From Sulfodiicoccus acidiphilus (GTDB lineage: Archaea > Thermoproteota > Thermoprotei_A > Sulfolobales > Sulfolobaceae), in the NCBI RefSeq assembly GCF_003967175.1, contig NZ_AP018553.1, forward strand, positions 2,095,982 through 2,159,981: 64,000 bases of DNA, read 5' to 3'. The position numbers were made by a program, and so were the translations under genes. The notes beneath the pieces are model-generated. The model saw only the letters and a list, made by a program, of their open reading frames with translations, was not told where the DNA came from and did not search any database. Shown here one piece after another: positions 36,786 through 45,808 of the stretch (within the stretch, counting starts at the first letter, position 1; the number at the start of each line of letters is the position of its first letter).

Positions 36786-37590
36786 CTTTCCTCAGCGCGA
36801 GCTCCGTAGCCCTGAATTTAAGTTTAGCGGAATTGGCCCTTACTGCTCCTACTCGAGGTTCCCCCACCTTAACACCTTAGCACCATCCCACAAGAACTAT
36901 CTAACCTCATAGACGAGATTTCACGCACTAAGATTTCCCAAATCCTTACTACGATGACTCAGGAAACCATTTCAGACTATGTGGATGTTCCAGCGAACTT
37001 GACTGTTCTCTATCTAGAGAGAGTTTATCTTTGAGTGGGTTTAAACTCCCTCACATTGACGGAAGGGACATCCTCACAGTTAGAATTTCCTTACCCCACT
37101 AATCTGGACCTCCTTAATCTGTAGCGAAGGTCAAACGGACCATTCTTCGATACGTTCTACGGAGAGGATTACGAAGAGTCTCCCTATAGGTGCGAACCCC
37201 AGTCTCGAGTCTGACTTACTCTCAGCCCTGAAGAGTGAGGCTTTCATCATTTTCTGACTTTCTCACCGCCCTGGAAGGGCGATGGTTCCCTCTCAGAGGG
37301 ATCGTCGTTCCCACCATCGGTTCGGGATTACATGTCTCGTTTGGTGGGCAGTCGAGTGGATCAGAGATCCACTCCCATTTGAAGAGGAGGGGACTTTCAT
37401 CGCAAAGCTCTAGTCCCTTAAGGGAGAAGAGAGACGATGGTTGCTCCTCCCACAGTCCCATTAAACCTTCGATCGAGCTGGGGAGGAGCGTCGTTAGTAC
37501 CACTAAGAGAAATTTCACAAAGAAGTATAAATATGAGGGGGCTATCCGTCCCCGCCGTGAAGGGCGAGGCTTTCCGCCCCCTTAACCCCA
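36786..37590. mobile_element. Cluster of IS200/IS605-type transposon ends and debris
   Basis: Several fragments lie close together. 37041-37073 is a right-end-like palindrome on the minus strand (core CTTCCGT). 37225-37245 (gccctgaag...gaggctttc) and 37537-37589 (ccgtgaagggcgaggcttt within gggggct...ccccc) are left-end-like hairpins. 37267-37281 is a 6-bp stem-loop, CGCCCT/AGGGCG. 37300-37400 matches the terminal region of the dead tnpB at 44.7 kb (cgggattacat, then ggtgggcagtcgag). At 36886-37036 a ~50-codon open stretch may be a transposase remnant. No intact gene. Confidence 0.5.
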
Positions 37591-37664
37591 ATTTTTGTAA
37601 CTTCGACTAAATGCATAGCTCTAAGATAACCGTTAGCTGACGAAGCCCCACCCTCTCGGTCCCC

Positions 37665-37677
37665 GTAGAGTTAAATT
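37665..37677 (+). promoter_or_regulatory. Promoter of the hydroxyisobutyrate dehydrogenase-like gene
   Basis: A gttaaatt box lies ~26 bases before the ATG at 37700. The surrounding sequence (ccccgta-agttaaa..gaggcc.tcctc) also occurs at 41341-41374 beside a transposon left end, so the promoter may have been supplied by a mobile element. Confidence 0.45.
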
Positions 37678-37699
37678 GAGGCCCTCCTCACCACATGTC

Positions 37700-38556
37700 A
37701 TGAAAGTCGGATTAGTGGGTCTAGGTGTGATGGGCTGGCCCATCGCAGCAAACCTTGCTTCGGCTGGAAAACTCAGCTACGTGGCCAACAGAACACAGAG
37801 TAAGGCGAGGGAATTCGCCACAACATTTAAGGTAGAGGCGTTAGAGATGAGGGAACTTGCTGCCGAGAGTGATGTGGTAATCACCATGCTTTCCGACGAC
37901 TCGGCAGTCAGGGACTTTGTAAGGAGTGTGCTCGCTTACCTCAAGGGTAAGATCCTCGTAGATATGTCTACAATATCCCCATCTCTCTCAATTCAATTAG
38001 CCGAAGAAGTGAGGGGGCTGGAGGAGTTATGTACGATGCTCCTGTCGTAGGAACCTCGATCTTCGCTCAACAAAGGAAATTGGTAGTACTACTTGGAGGT
38101 CCAGAAGAGAAGAGAGAGTTGGTCGAGGATCTCCTTAAACACACGGCCTCTGCTGTAGTTTACTTCGGTGGAAACGGGTCAGGACTCTATTCCAAGTTGG
38201 TGAATAACTTGATGGTGGGTACCTACGTTGCGGCTCTTGCCGAGGCCTTCAACTTGGGTGTTAAAGCGGGATTAAGCAAGGAGCAAGTAGAGAGGATCCT
38301 CACTCAACTAAGCAGCGTTAGGTCGCCCACCTCGGAGTTAAAGGCCCCGAAATTGAGAACCGAGGATTACTCTACGCAATTCGCCACAAAACACATGCGG
38401 AAGGACCTAGAGATCGTGCAGGGAGAGGCTCAGAGGCTAGGACTATTCGTTCCCATGTCGTCGCTGGCGCTGCAGCTTTACAGACTCGCAGAAGCGTCAG
38501 GCATGGCTGAGCGGGACTTCTCATCTATCTACGAGATCTATAAGAAGAGTAAGTAG
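37700..38556 (+). pseudogene. 3-hydroxyisobutyrate dehydrogenase-like NAD(P)-dependent oxidoreductase, frameshifted
   Basis: The N-terminal frame gives MKVGLVGLGVMGWPIAANLA (Rossmann motif GLGVMG) and ISPSLSIQLAEEVRG. The second frame gives YDAPVVGTSIFAQQRKLVVL, then FGGNGSGLYSKLVNNLMVGT (catalytic Lys region) and the helical C-terminus. One G added to the G5 run 38013-38017 joins them as EEVRGAGGVMYDAPVVGT, the normal family sequence. The reaction is a beta-hydroxyacid dehydrogenase step; substrate unknown. ATG 37700 is chosen from promoter spacing. Confidence 0.85.
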
Positions 38557-38557
38557 C

Positions 38558-40173
38558 TCAGGCAGCGAATATTCCCTCCTCCATGACGTACTTCTTTCTA
38601 GCCAGATCCATCATTCTCCTAGTAAAGAGGATTGAGAAAGTTACCACAACTAGTCCGAACACTAAAGACGCCCAGGCAGACGCGGAGAGGTTTCCGTGGG
38701 TGGTCTGTTGATCCAAGAAGGCCATTAGACCGTGATGCACAGTCAAAGTGTAACCCTTGAGGAGATCAGGCCAATATTCGGCTATTGTAAGGCCTCCCCA
38801 GATGCTGTCTATGGTGGAGGAGAGCCCAGCGACCATGTAGGGAAATGCGGAGGGTAAAACTATTTTCCTCATCTTCGTCCAAAATCCCAAACGAATGTTC
38901 CTGGTCAACTCCCAGTACTCCTGTGGAATTGACTTCACTCCTATCCAGAAGCTGAAGAAAACGTAATAGAAAGCGCTCACGAACCCCATGAGGAGGACGT
39001 AGAACTCTGCGGATAGCCAACCTAGGATGTGCGAGAGCCAAGGTAGACTGAATCCAACTAGCAACGGGAAGTAGAGTGGAGCAGGTATGGCGAGGAGTGC
39101 CTGCATTACAGGAATTAACAGCCGCTCGGCCTTAGCGTTCACGGCAAGGTAATAGCCTAAGGTTATCGCTATAACAACAGAGACTAAGCTTATCACGGCC
39201 ACCCTCAGGTAGTCGTATCCTAAGTCTATAAGAAGAGAAGGAGTAAGTGTTATGAGCTTTCCCCACTCAGTCGTAGGAACGGAGATCACCGTGCTCACAG
39301 CACCGTACAAGATCGCTCCTAGGAGTGCAAGGGAAATCCCAGCTCCCAAATACCAAGGCCACTTGGAGTTCCTCCGCGAGGATCTCTCCCTGTGGTGTAC
39401 GACTCTTGCGCCCAAAGCTCTAGAGTACTTGGCTACCCTTATGAGGGGGTACTTTCCATTAAGGCCGAGAGTCTCGCGGAATACCTGAGTCTGAATCTCC
39501 CCCTCCTAGCGATGGGAACGTCAGTATCCAACGCGTACTTTGCCACGACGTATTTGCTTAGCTCCCTCAGACCTAAGGTTACACCCGCTACTATCACAGC
39601 CATTACCAATATCGAAAGCTCCACCATGGAAGTCTGTCCTCTAGATACGAATGTGTCCACTAGTGTCCCGATGCCGAACGTTCCGTAGCTGACCGTTCCT
39701 ATACTGAAGACCTCACTAACGGTTATGTAGAAGAAACCATCTGCCACACTAGGGAACAAGTTCGCCGCCACCCGAGGCATTGAGAAGGGTATGTAAGCTT
39801 TCACCAATTTTCCTAGTACCCCGTATCTGTAGTTCTCGACAACTTCCAACATTTCCTTAGGGATAGTCTTGTAGGCCTGGTAGATGCCCATCCAAATGTT
39901 CCAAACCACGGCTGTGAAGACGAGGAAGTCGGCCGCAAGCTCAACTCCTAAGGGACCCCCTATTCTTTCTACGAAAATGAGGAGCACTATTGGAAAGAAT
40001 GAGATAACTGGGACAGACTCGAGGACCTCCACCAGCGAGACAAAGACGTTCTCGGCTATCCTGTTTCTCACCGCAATGTAACATAGTAGCCACCCGATCA
40101 CCACTGAGAGGGCAGTGAGTCCTAAAACCCTAGCCGTAGTGGCTAAGGATGCTAGGATTATCAGAGAAATCAA
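38558..40173 (-). pseudogene. ABC importer permease with two fused permease domains, frameshifted in the linker
   Basis: Domain 1 (from 40173) and domain 2 (to 38558) are both binding-protein-dependent permeases of the nitrate/sulfonate/taurine type, each with about six helices and EAA-like loops (ENYRYGVLGKLVKAYIPFSM; TRNIRLGFWTKMRKIVLPSA). They look like separate genes, but adding one base to the G5 run at 39445-39449 gives an uninterrupted 538-codon frame through LIRVAKYSRALGARVVHH. The natural product is therefore probably one double-permease protein. It overlaps the ATPase gene by four bases (ATGA). Confidence 0.8.
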
Positions 40174-40925
40174 ATTCGCTTCACCTTAACTGGAGTGAGG
40201 AGTTTGTAGAGAGAGTCGAGGTATTCCTCGAACTTGGGATCCTTCGGAGACCGAGGCCTTGTTATGTCCACGTTCACCTTACCCACAACGGAAGCGGGAA
40301 GACCATTGAGGACGTACACTATGTCAGCCAACTCGAGCACCTCGTTGAGGTTGTGGGAGACGAGCACCGCTGCTTTCAACGTCGTGTCAGAGCTGAAGAG
40401 CATCTGGTAGATGTCTTGCCTGAGCCCCTCAGCCGTTAGTTCGTCCAAGTGAGAGAAAGGCTCATCCATGAGAAGAACTAGGGGATCAGCGGCTAAGGCT
40501 CTAGCTATTGCGACACGTTGGCGCATACCACCGCTCATCTCTTTGGGGTAGAAGTTTTCGAAGCCTTGTAGGCCGACCAACTCAAGCATCCTTCTCGCTA
40601 CCTTCTCCGCTTCCCTCTTGGGAACCTTCTTTGCCTTGAGTCCAAGCATTACATTCTCTAGAGCCGTCATCCACGGGAACGTAACTATGGACTGATGAAC
40701 TAACGCTATTTCGGGCGTGGGTTCGGTCACCGGGTTCCCCATAAGCGTAACTTCTCCTTCGTCCGGCCTCAGGAAGCCCCCAATATCCGTAGGAGTGTGG
40801 ACTTACCTATACCCGATGGCCCGACTATAGCCACTAAGGCGTCCTCGGGCACCTCTATATCGATGTCCTTAAACACCGTATAAGTACGGTTATAGGAGTA
40901 CGTTACGTTGGTGGCCTTCAGTATT
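40170..40925 (-). pseudogene. ABC importer ATPase (nitrate/sulfonate type), frameshifted
   Basis: The downstream frame holds the Q-loop region (LVHQSIVTFPWM), signature MSGGMRQRVAIARALA, Walker B LVLLMDEPFSHLDEL and the H-loop LVSHNLNEVL. Walker A (VGPSGIGKSTLLRILG) lies upstream in another frame. One base added to the C5 run 40777-40781 joins them through LGGFLRPDEGEVTLMG. The start is unclear: the frame is open to about 41000 without ATG, and LKATNVTYSY begins near 40918. A TATA-like box lies near 41020. It energises the double permease; no substrate-binding protein gene is visible. Confidence 0.85.
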
Positions 40926-41044
40926 GTTCCAACCGAACCACCCTTCGACCCTCTTCTCCTTGGATTTCCTTTAAGCTTTTCCTGACGAATTAAGGAGGAG
41001 GCGAATCTAGGTGTTTTTATTGATATTATGGCAAGTAGAATACT

Positions 41045-41343
41045 ATGAACTTACCCCACCATCACGGAAGGAGCGTGTCCACCTCGCCATGGAGACTTCC
41101 TGCTTCTCGGAGGAACCTCGATCCACGTCCGTAGCGGAGGTTCCGTGGAACCTTTCTGTGAACAGCGTGGAAGGGAGGTCACGGAGGGTTTCCTCTCCAC
41201 GGGCGTGAGTTCCCCCAGTCCCGAGGGTGCGACCCAGCTCTTTCAGTTAGGTCTGGGAAACACTGGGTTTTTTATCACAAAACGTTTCTACGAGGGGGGC
41301 TGTCCACCGTCACGGAAGGGGACTTCCGTCCCCTTGACCCCCG
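41045..41343 (-). mobile_element. Internally deleted IS200/IS605-type element (~300 bp)
   Basis: On the minus strand 41045-41085 is a right end (CTTCCGTGATGGTGGGGTAA). The adjoining sequence to ~41240 reads as a TnpB-like tail (LTPVERKPSV, then EVPPRSRKSP). 41294-41343 is a left-end-like palindrome with a GGGG-rich stem (ccgtcacggaaggggacttccg). A MITE-like deletion derivative of a tnpB transposon is the simplest reading. It ends 20-40 bases from the promoter of the ABC ATPase gene. Confidence 0.5.
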
Positions 41344-41360
41344 TAAAGTTAAAATAGAGG

Positions 41361-41532
41361 CCGTCCTCGTCCCTACGCGAGGAGCTTCCATCCCATTAAC
41401 CCTCGTTAAGATGAGAGGAGCCCTAGGACTCTCCAGTTAACCAGTGAAAGAGGACGTAAAGGTGGAGGAACGAAATTTCACGAGGTTAGACTACGCTTGA
41501 TGAATGCGCTGCCGGCCTTCACGGAAGTTACG
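41361..41532. mobile_element. Solo transposon ends upstream of the lipoyl-carrier gene
   Basis: 41361-41402 resembles the left-end hairpins (tcctcg...cgaggagcttcc). 41500-41532 is a right-end-like palindrome on the minus strand with the core AACTTCCGTGAAGGCCGGCA. The second abuts the TATA-like box (ggttaaat, ~41532-41539) of the lipoyl-carrier gene. Confidence 0.45.
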
Positions 41533-41561
41533 GTTAAATCACCCCTCTGAAACTTGCATAG

Positions 41562-41810
41562 GTGCTTAGAGAGGTTAAGGTACCGGAGGACGTTTGGCCC
41601 AGGAGGAATGACTGGAAGGGACAAATCGTGGCGGTGATGGTTAAGAGAGGTGAACAAGTGGAAGAGGGAGACGTGGTTGCGGAAATCGAAATCGAGAAGG
41701 CGGTACTCAGGGTGGAGTCGCCTTTCAGAGGGAAGGTGAAGGATGTGAAGGTGATAGAGGGGGAGACCGTGGGACCCGGAGACCTCATCGCGGTGGTGGA
41801 TGTTGACTAG
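41562..41810 (+). CDS. Stand-alone biotin/lipoyl-attachment domain protein (lipoyl carrier)
   Basis: 82 residues: a single lipoyl domain with the modified lysine in [15 protein letters not shown] (K51) and [19 protein letters not shown] at the end. GTG at 41562 lies ~26 bases after a TATA-like box. Lipoyl domains usually sit at the N-terminus of an E2 acyltransferase; here there is no E2 catalytic or subunit-binding domain. The gene overlaps lipA by 11 bases and is followed by a lipoate ligase, so it is probably both substrate and scaffold for lipoate assembly. Confidence 0.88.
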   Translation: MLREVKVPEDVWPRRNDWKGQIVAVMVKRGEQVEEGDVVAEIEIEKAVLRVESPFRGKVKDVKVIEGETVGPGDLIAVVDVD

Positions 41811-42665
41811 TAAGCCCACGCTTAGGGTGAGAGCAGGTCTGGCGAAAGAAATCACCGAAGTTGTGCTCAGGTCCAACGTAAGAACCGTCTGCGAAGAGGC
41901 CCTGTGCCCCAACATATCTCAGTGTTGGAGTGAGGGAACCGCGACTTTCATGCTAATGGGGGAGATTTGCACTCGGGGTGCCGGTTTTGTTACGTGATGA
42001 AGGGTAAGCCCTCCCCACTAGACCCACAAGAACCGATCAGGTTGGCGAAGGTAGTGAAAGAGATGGGTCTGGACTACGTCACATTAACTTCTGTAGACAG
42101 GGACGATTTGCCTGACGGGGGAGCGTCCCACCTTGCGAAGGCCGTAAGGGAGATCAAGGCACTAAATCCCAGAGTGAAAGTGGAGGTCTTGGTGCCTGAT
42201 TTTAGGGGAGATCTCAATGCCTTAGTAACAGTAATAGGAGCTGGAGTTGACGTCCTGGCTCATAACGTCGAGACAGTCAGGAGGATAAGTCCAACCGTTA
42301 GGGACGGTAGGGCCTCTTTCGACCAAAGCCTGAAGGTTTTGAGGGAGGCAAAGAAGGCTGGAGTTCCCCTGACTAAGTCCTCAATCCTCTTAGGACTAGG
42401 AGAGAAGGTGTCAGAAGTGATAGAAGCTATGAAGGAACTGAGGGAGGTCGGTGTTGACATATTGGTTATTTCTCAATACCTAAGGCCTGGGTCGAAGCAG
42501 GTACCTGTAGCTAAGAGGTATTCGAATCAGGAGTTCGAGGAGTTAGCTAAGATAGCGACGGGCTTGGGCTTCAGGGCTGTCGTGGCGTCTCCCTTGGCGA
42601 GGACGTCGTACAGGGCCAAAGAGGCTTATCTGAGGGCGATGGGTATTGCTGAGGATCGTCGTTGA
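41800..42665 (+). pseudogene. lipA: Lipoyl synthase LipA, frameshifted
   Basis: LipA inserts two sulfurs into octanoyl-lipoyl domains. The auxiliary cluster motif [13 protein letters not shown] and the radical SAM motif are present, but the G4 run at 41975-41978 breaks the frame within the latter: adding one G gives [18 protein letters not shown]. The rest ([49 protein letters not shown]) is a complete LipA C-terminus ending at 42665. The enzyme sits between its carrier substrate and a lipoate ligase. Conservation outside the lesion suggests a base-calling error or very recent mutation. Confidence 0.9.
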
Positions 42666-43446
42666 CGGCCCGAGGCACCCGGCGTACAACATGGCCATGG
42701 ACGAAGCCCTCCTCTTGCTGAGAGGTGAGGTCGATTACGATACGTTGAGGATATACAAGTGGTCTCCTCCAGGAGTATCCCTGGGTCGTGGACAACCAGC
42801 TGATGCGATCGACTTGGAAGAAATCGAGAAGTTCGGCGGAGTCGTAGTTAGGCGACCTACAGGTGGAGGGGCGTTACTCCACTGGGAGGAGCTGACTTAC
42901 AGTGTAGTGCTCTCCAAGGAACACCCACTGGCCAAACTCGAGGTGCCCGAATCCGCGGCTGCAATAGCGAAGGGAGTGGCGAGGGCCGTGGAGTCGTTGG
43001 GCATTGAGGTCGGCGTTAAGGGAGGACTTGGATCAGGCAAGGACAACTTATGCTATATGAGGACGGGTTCTAGTGACGTCCTCGTAAGGGGAAGGAAGAT
43101 ATCAGGAAGTGCCCAGCTTAGGTTAGGCAACGTTCTACAACACGGAACACTTCTGCTGAACTTTACCCCAGCTGTATGGATCAGGTTAATAAGAACTCCA
43201 GGGGCTACACCACAGACCCTATCCTCCAAGGTGACCTCGCTTAGGGAGGTTCTCAGCGAAGTTAAGGAGGAAGTGGTGATTAACGCATTGGTGAAGAGTT
43301 TCAAAGAAGTCCTAGGGGAGGAGGGCAGATTCGCTGAACCGAGCAAAAAAGAAGTCGAACTTGCCCATAAGCTCATGAGGACTAAGTACTCTAGGGAAGA
43401 GTGGAACTTAAGGGGTCAGGAAAACGACTTCCCGCAGCATAACTAA
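42646..43446 (+). CDS. Lipoate-protein ligase A family
   Basis: 266 residues with the LplA/BirA fold: [20 protein letters not shown], and [22 protein letters not shown] (lipoate-binding loop), then [15 protein letters not shown] and VLQHGTLLL (catalytic Lys loop). A C-terminal helical segment completes the full-length type. It attaches free lipoate or octanoate to the carrier domain. It overlaps the lipA end by 20 bases, so carrier, synthase and ligase are one operon. Confidence 0.9.
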   Translation: MLRIVVDGPRHPAYNMAMDEALLLLRGEVDYDTLRIYKWSPPGVSLGRGQPADAIDLEEIEKFGGVVVRRPTGGGALLHWEELTYSVVLSKEHPLAKLEVPESAAAIAKGVARAVESLGIEVGVKGGLGSGKDNLCYMRTGSSDVLVRGRKISGSAQLRLGNVLQHGTLLLNFTPAVWIRLIRTPGATPQTLSSKVTSLREVLSEVKEEVVINALVKSFKEVLGEEGRFAEPSKKEVELAHKLMRTKYSREEWNLRGQENDFPQHN

Positions 43447-43459
43447 CTCCAATAGACTC

Positions 43460-44197
43460 TCACTTCCTAAAGATAAAGCTAGGATCCCTGTATTTACTAA
43501 CTAATTTCTTTGCCTCGGCCACTTCCTCGTCGAGCTCACACTCCTCCGTCCTTAGCCCGAGAAGCTCGGAGAAGGAACTCACCAACGCCACTCGCACTTC
43601 CTCCATCTTTACCCTTCTACCCACTAGGTCGATCAGGTTACCCACTCTGTACTTCACCGGATCCGCGGTGGATTTAGCATTGAGCGGAGGGATCCTAAGT
43701 AGTCTACGCATCTTATCCAGGTTAGAACTAAGGAGCACGGTTCCGTGGAGGAGGTTTGAGGTGGAAGTGAAATAACCAGCGTTCCCTGACACTTTCCTTC
43801 CCTTCACTACTACGTCCGTCTGGTTCCTGACTTCCGGCTCTGCCCCCAAGTTCATCAATGCCTTAAGTACGGCCGTGAGTAGCCTACCGTAGAGTAGCTC
43901 TGGTCCCCAGTCCCCGACTAGGCTCCTAGGAACGACTATCGAGTAGTTGAGGTTTCCACTATCGTGGAACACCGTACCCCCTCCACTGAACCTCCTGGCG
44001 AGGGGTACACCTTCCCGTCTAACCTCACTGAGATTCACCTCAGCCGATAAGGAGCTGCTAACGCCCATCACCACTGCCTCAGAGTTCATCCAAATCCTCA
44101 GAAAAGGCTCAAGGAAACGTCTTACCGCGACCTCGTCGAGGGCTAAGTTCAAGTAGGGATCCTCTATGGACGTGTAGGCTACTTTGAGCCTCAACAA
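43460..44197 (-). CDS. Second lipoate-protein ligase A family protein
   Basis: The family begins at LKVAYTSIEDPYLNLALDEV. TTG at 44197 lies ~26 bases from a TATA-like box (ccttttaattt), whereas the upstream start at 44287 adds a non-family leader. Motifs: LARRFSGGGTVFHDSGNLNYSIV (ligand loop) and VVVKGRKVSGNAGYFTSTSNLLHGTVLL with the catalytic Lys. It converges with the first ligase. The two differ strongly, so they may serve different lipoyl substrates or act as amidotransferase and ligase. Confidence 0.85.
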   Translation of the reverse strand: MLRLKVAYTSIEDPYLNLALDEVAVRRFLEPFLRIWMNSEAVVMGVSSSLSAEVNLSEVRREGVPLARRFSGGGTVFHDSGNLNYSIVVPRSLVGDWGPELLYGRLLTAVLKALMNLGAEPEVRNQTDVVVKGRKVSGNAGYFTSTSNLLHGTVLLSSNLDKMRRLLRIPPLNAKSTADPVKYRVGNLIDLVGRRVKMEEVRVALVSSFSELLGLRTEECELDEEVAEAKKLVSKYRDPSFIFRK

Positions 44198-44289
44198 TGA
44201 ATGGGGAGGGAGAAGGAAATTAAAAGGTTCTCCCAGAAGAGTTTTCCATAGGAACGTGAAATTAATAATGTAGTTCGTTACAATCACCT

Positions 44290-44643
44290 GTGGCTGGTGA
44301 ACGATTAGAAGAGAAACAGGACGTCTGTCCCATTGTCAGAGCCATAAGGACTTTAGGATCTGAACCGAAGTTGCTGGTGGTTAGGTACTTGTTGGACGAG
44401 CCCATGGGTTTTAATCAGTTGCTCCGAGTGACTAGGTTGAGCTCCAAGACTCTAAGTTCGGTCCTAAAGTCGCTGGAGGAAGAGGGGATAGTGAAGAGGG
44501 AAGTGGTTAATACGAGGCCGTTCGCTGTGAGGTACTCCCTGACCGAGAAAGGAGCTGACCTTAACACCATTTTAAGGGAACTCGGGAAGTGGCTTGAAAA
44601 GTGGGAGCGATTTAGCGCAGACAGTCCGACGGCGACCTCTTGA
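44290..44643 (+). CDS. HxlR-family winged-helix transcriptional regulator
   Basis: 117 residues with a conserved N-terminal Cys (DVCPIVRAIRTLGSEPKLLV), the recognition helix region QLLRVTRLSSKTLSSVLKSLEEEGIVKREV and the wing YSLTEKGADL. HxlR proteins are DNA-binding dimers that often sense thiol or aldehyde stress through that cysteine. It is divergent from the second lipoate ligase (start 44197) and may control it. Confidence 0.88.
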   Translation: MAGERLEEKQDVCPIVRAIRTLGSEPKLLVVRYLLDEPMGFNQLLRVTRLSSKTLSSVLKSLEEEGIVKREVVNTRPFAVRYSLTEKGADLNTILRELGKWLEKWERFSADSPTATS

Positions 44644-44689
44644 GGGGAAACTTTATTCTTAGATAAGCTGACTAGTGTTCTGACTTCCT

Positions 44690-45420
44690 CCCCCACCGAT
44701 TCGGGGTTACATCCCTGAGGGGCGGTCGAGAGGGTCGGAGGACCCCTCCCGTTCAGGTTAGCCGCCGCGACGTCGCGGTCGTCCTAGCGACCGCGAGTGC
44801 ACTTAAACCGACGGTGTCCTCCCTTCCGCCTTTCGCTCGCACTTGGGACGTGAGAGGGGATCTGGGGTCGACGCGTTAGACGAGGCCGCGCTTCGTAGCC
44901 CTCCACTCGGTCAGGCGCTGGACGGCTACATCAAATACGGTTCGTCGCGAAACTCCCGGTAGTTCGCTCGCGTCCTCGACTGCCGGCTTCCCCTCTCCCG
45001 GCCCGAGTTCCTCGGGCCGGAGATCTGGAGGTCGCCGGCTCCCGCCACCCCAGCTTTCGACTCCCTGCGTCGACCGCGCCGTTTACCCTCGCTGGGGGAG
45101 CGACCCTAGGGTCGTCGTGCAGATCGCGCGCCGAGAGCGCGTCCCTACAACGGTCCTCGGCCACCTTAGAAGGTAGGTCTAACTCCTACCTCAACGCGAC
45201 GTATAGCTCCCCCGCGTATTTCACCTGACACTCCCTTCTGGGTCCGGGAAGTTCTCCTTCTACCGGAACGGGGTGGAACGCATCGCTTCGACGTAGTCGT
45301 TCGCGGGGGCCAGGAGGGGTTCCGAGGGGTCGATTGACCTTCGCCAAAGATTTTTCACTCCCTTTGAACGCCCTAATTTACAAAGGATCGAAAGCCTCGC
45401 CTTTCAGGGCCGGGAATGTC
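44690..45420 (-). pseudogene. Degenerate tnpB (IS200/IS605, IS1341-type) with both ends
   Basis: On the minus strand the C-terminal TnpB motif DDRDVAAANLNGRG (RuvC-III Asp and NAA-type motif) is readable near 44755-44795. It is preceded by RFKC and PKC zinc-finger remnants in different frames, with several stops and frameshifts between. 44690-44760 is the right end (cccgaatcggtggggg, then aagtcagaa), also seen at 37.3 kb. 45387-45415 is a left-end hairpin (gaaagcctcgcc). The stretch is far GC-richer than neighbouring genes. It is clearly non-functional. Confidence 0.65.
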
Positions 45421-45534
45421 AATTTAAACGTCCTCTTCGTTCCAAACTCCTCGATGTCTTGGAGGGTCGAAGGATCGGAGCTACCGTTTCCACGAAGGTC
45501 GCCCTCCCTGTTCCAAACAACAAAGGTCCCCTAA

Positions 45535-45747
45535 GTGCACGACGCAAACCCGCTGGTGTTCGTACGTAGGGAAGGGCTATTGGAGGGGATAGAAGTCGAG
45601 TTCGTCGGGACGGCGAACCACACAGACCGTCGCTTGGCCGCCTCACCGATCTCGGCATCTTCCATAAGCGTAGATGATGTGTCACCTATGTCAGACTTTT
45701 GTACAAGAGGGGTAATCCACGTCAAATTCACGAAACATATTGTATGA
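45535..45747 (+). CDS. Possible small protein or gene remnant (70 aa)
   Basis: GTG at 45535 opens 70 codons (NPLVFVRREGLLEGIEVEFVG) with gene-like amino-acid use, but I recognise no family, see no clear promoter, and upstream frames are broken. It may be a fragment of a gene interrupted by the adjacent dead tnpB element. Confidence 0.25.
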   Translation: MHDANPLVFVRREGLLEGIEVEFVGTANHTDRRLAASPISASSISVDDVSPMSDFCTRGVIHVKFTKHIV

Positions 45748-45808
45748 CTCCCCAAGTAGAACATACGTTCTGCAGCAAACTAAAATGTACAAGTAACCAC
45801 CTCTGGCC

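Noticed and set aside
40170-40742. Complete 190-aa ABC ATPase
   Set aside because: It lacks Walker A, which is present upstream in another frame; the start is an artefact of the frameshift.
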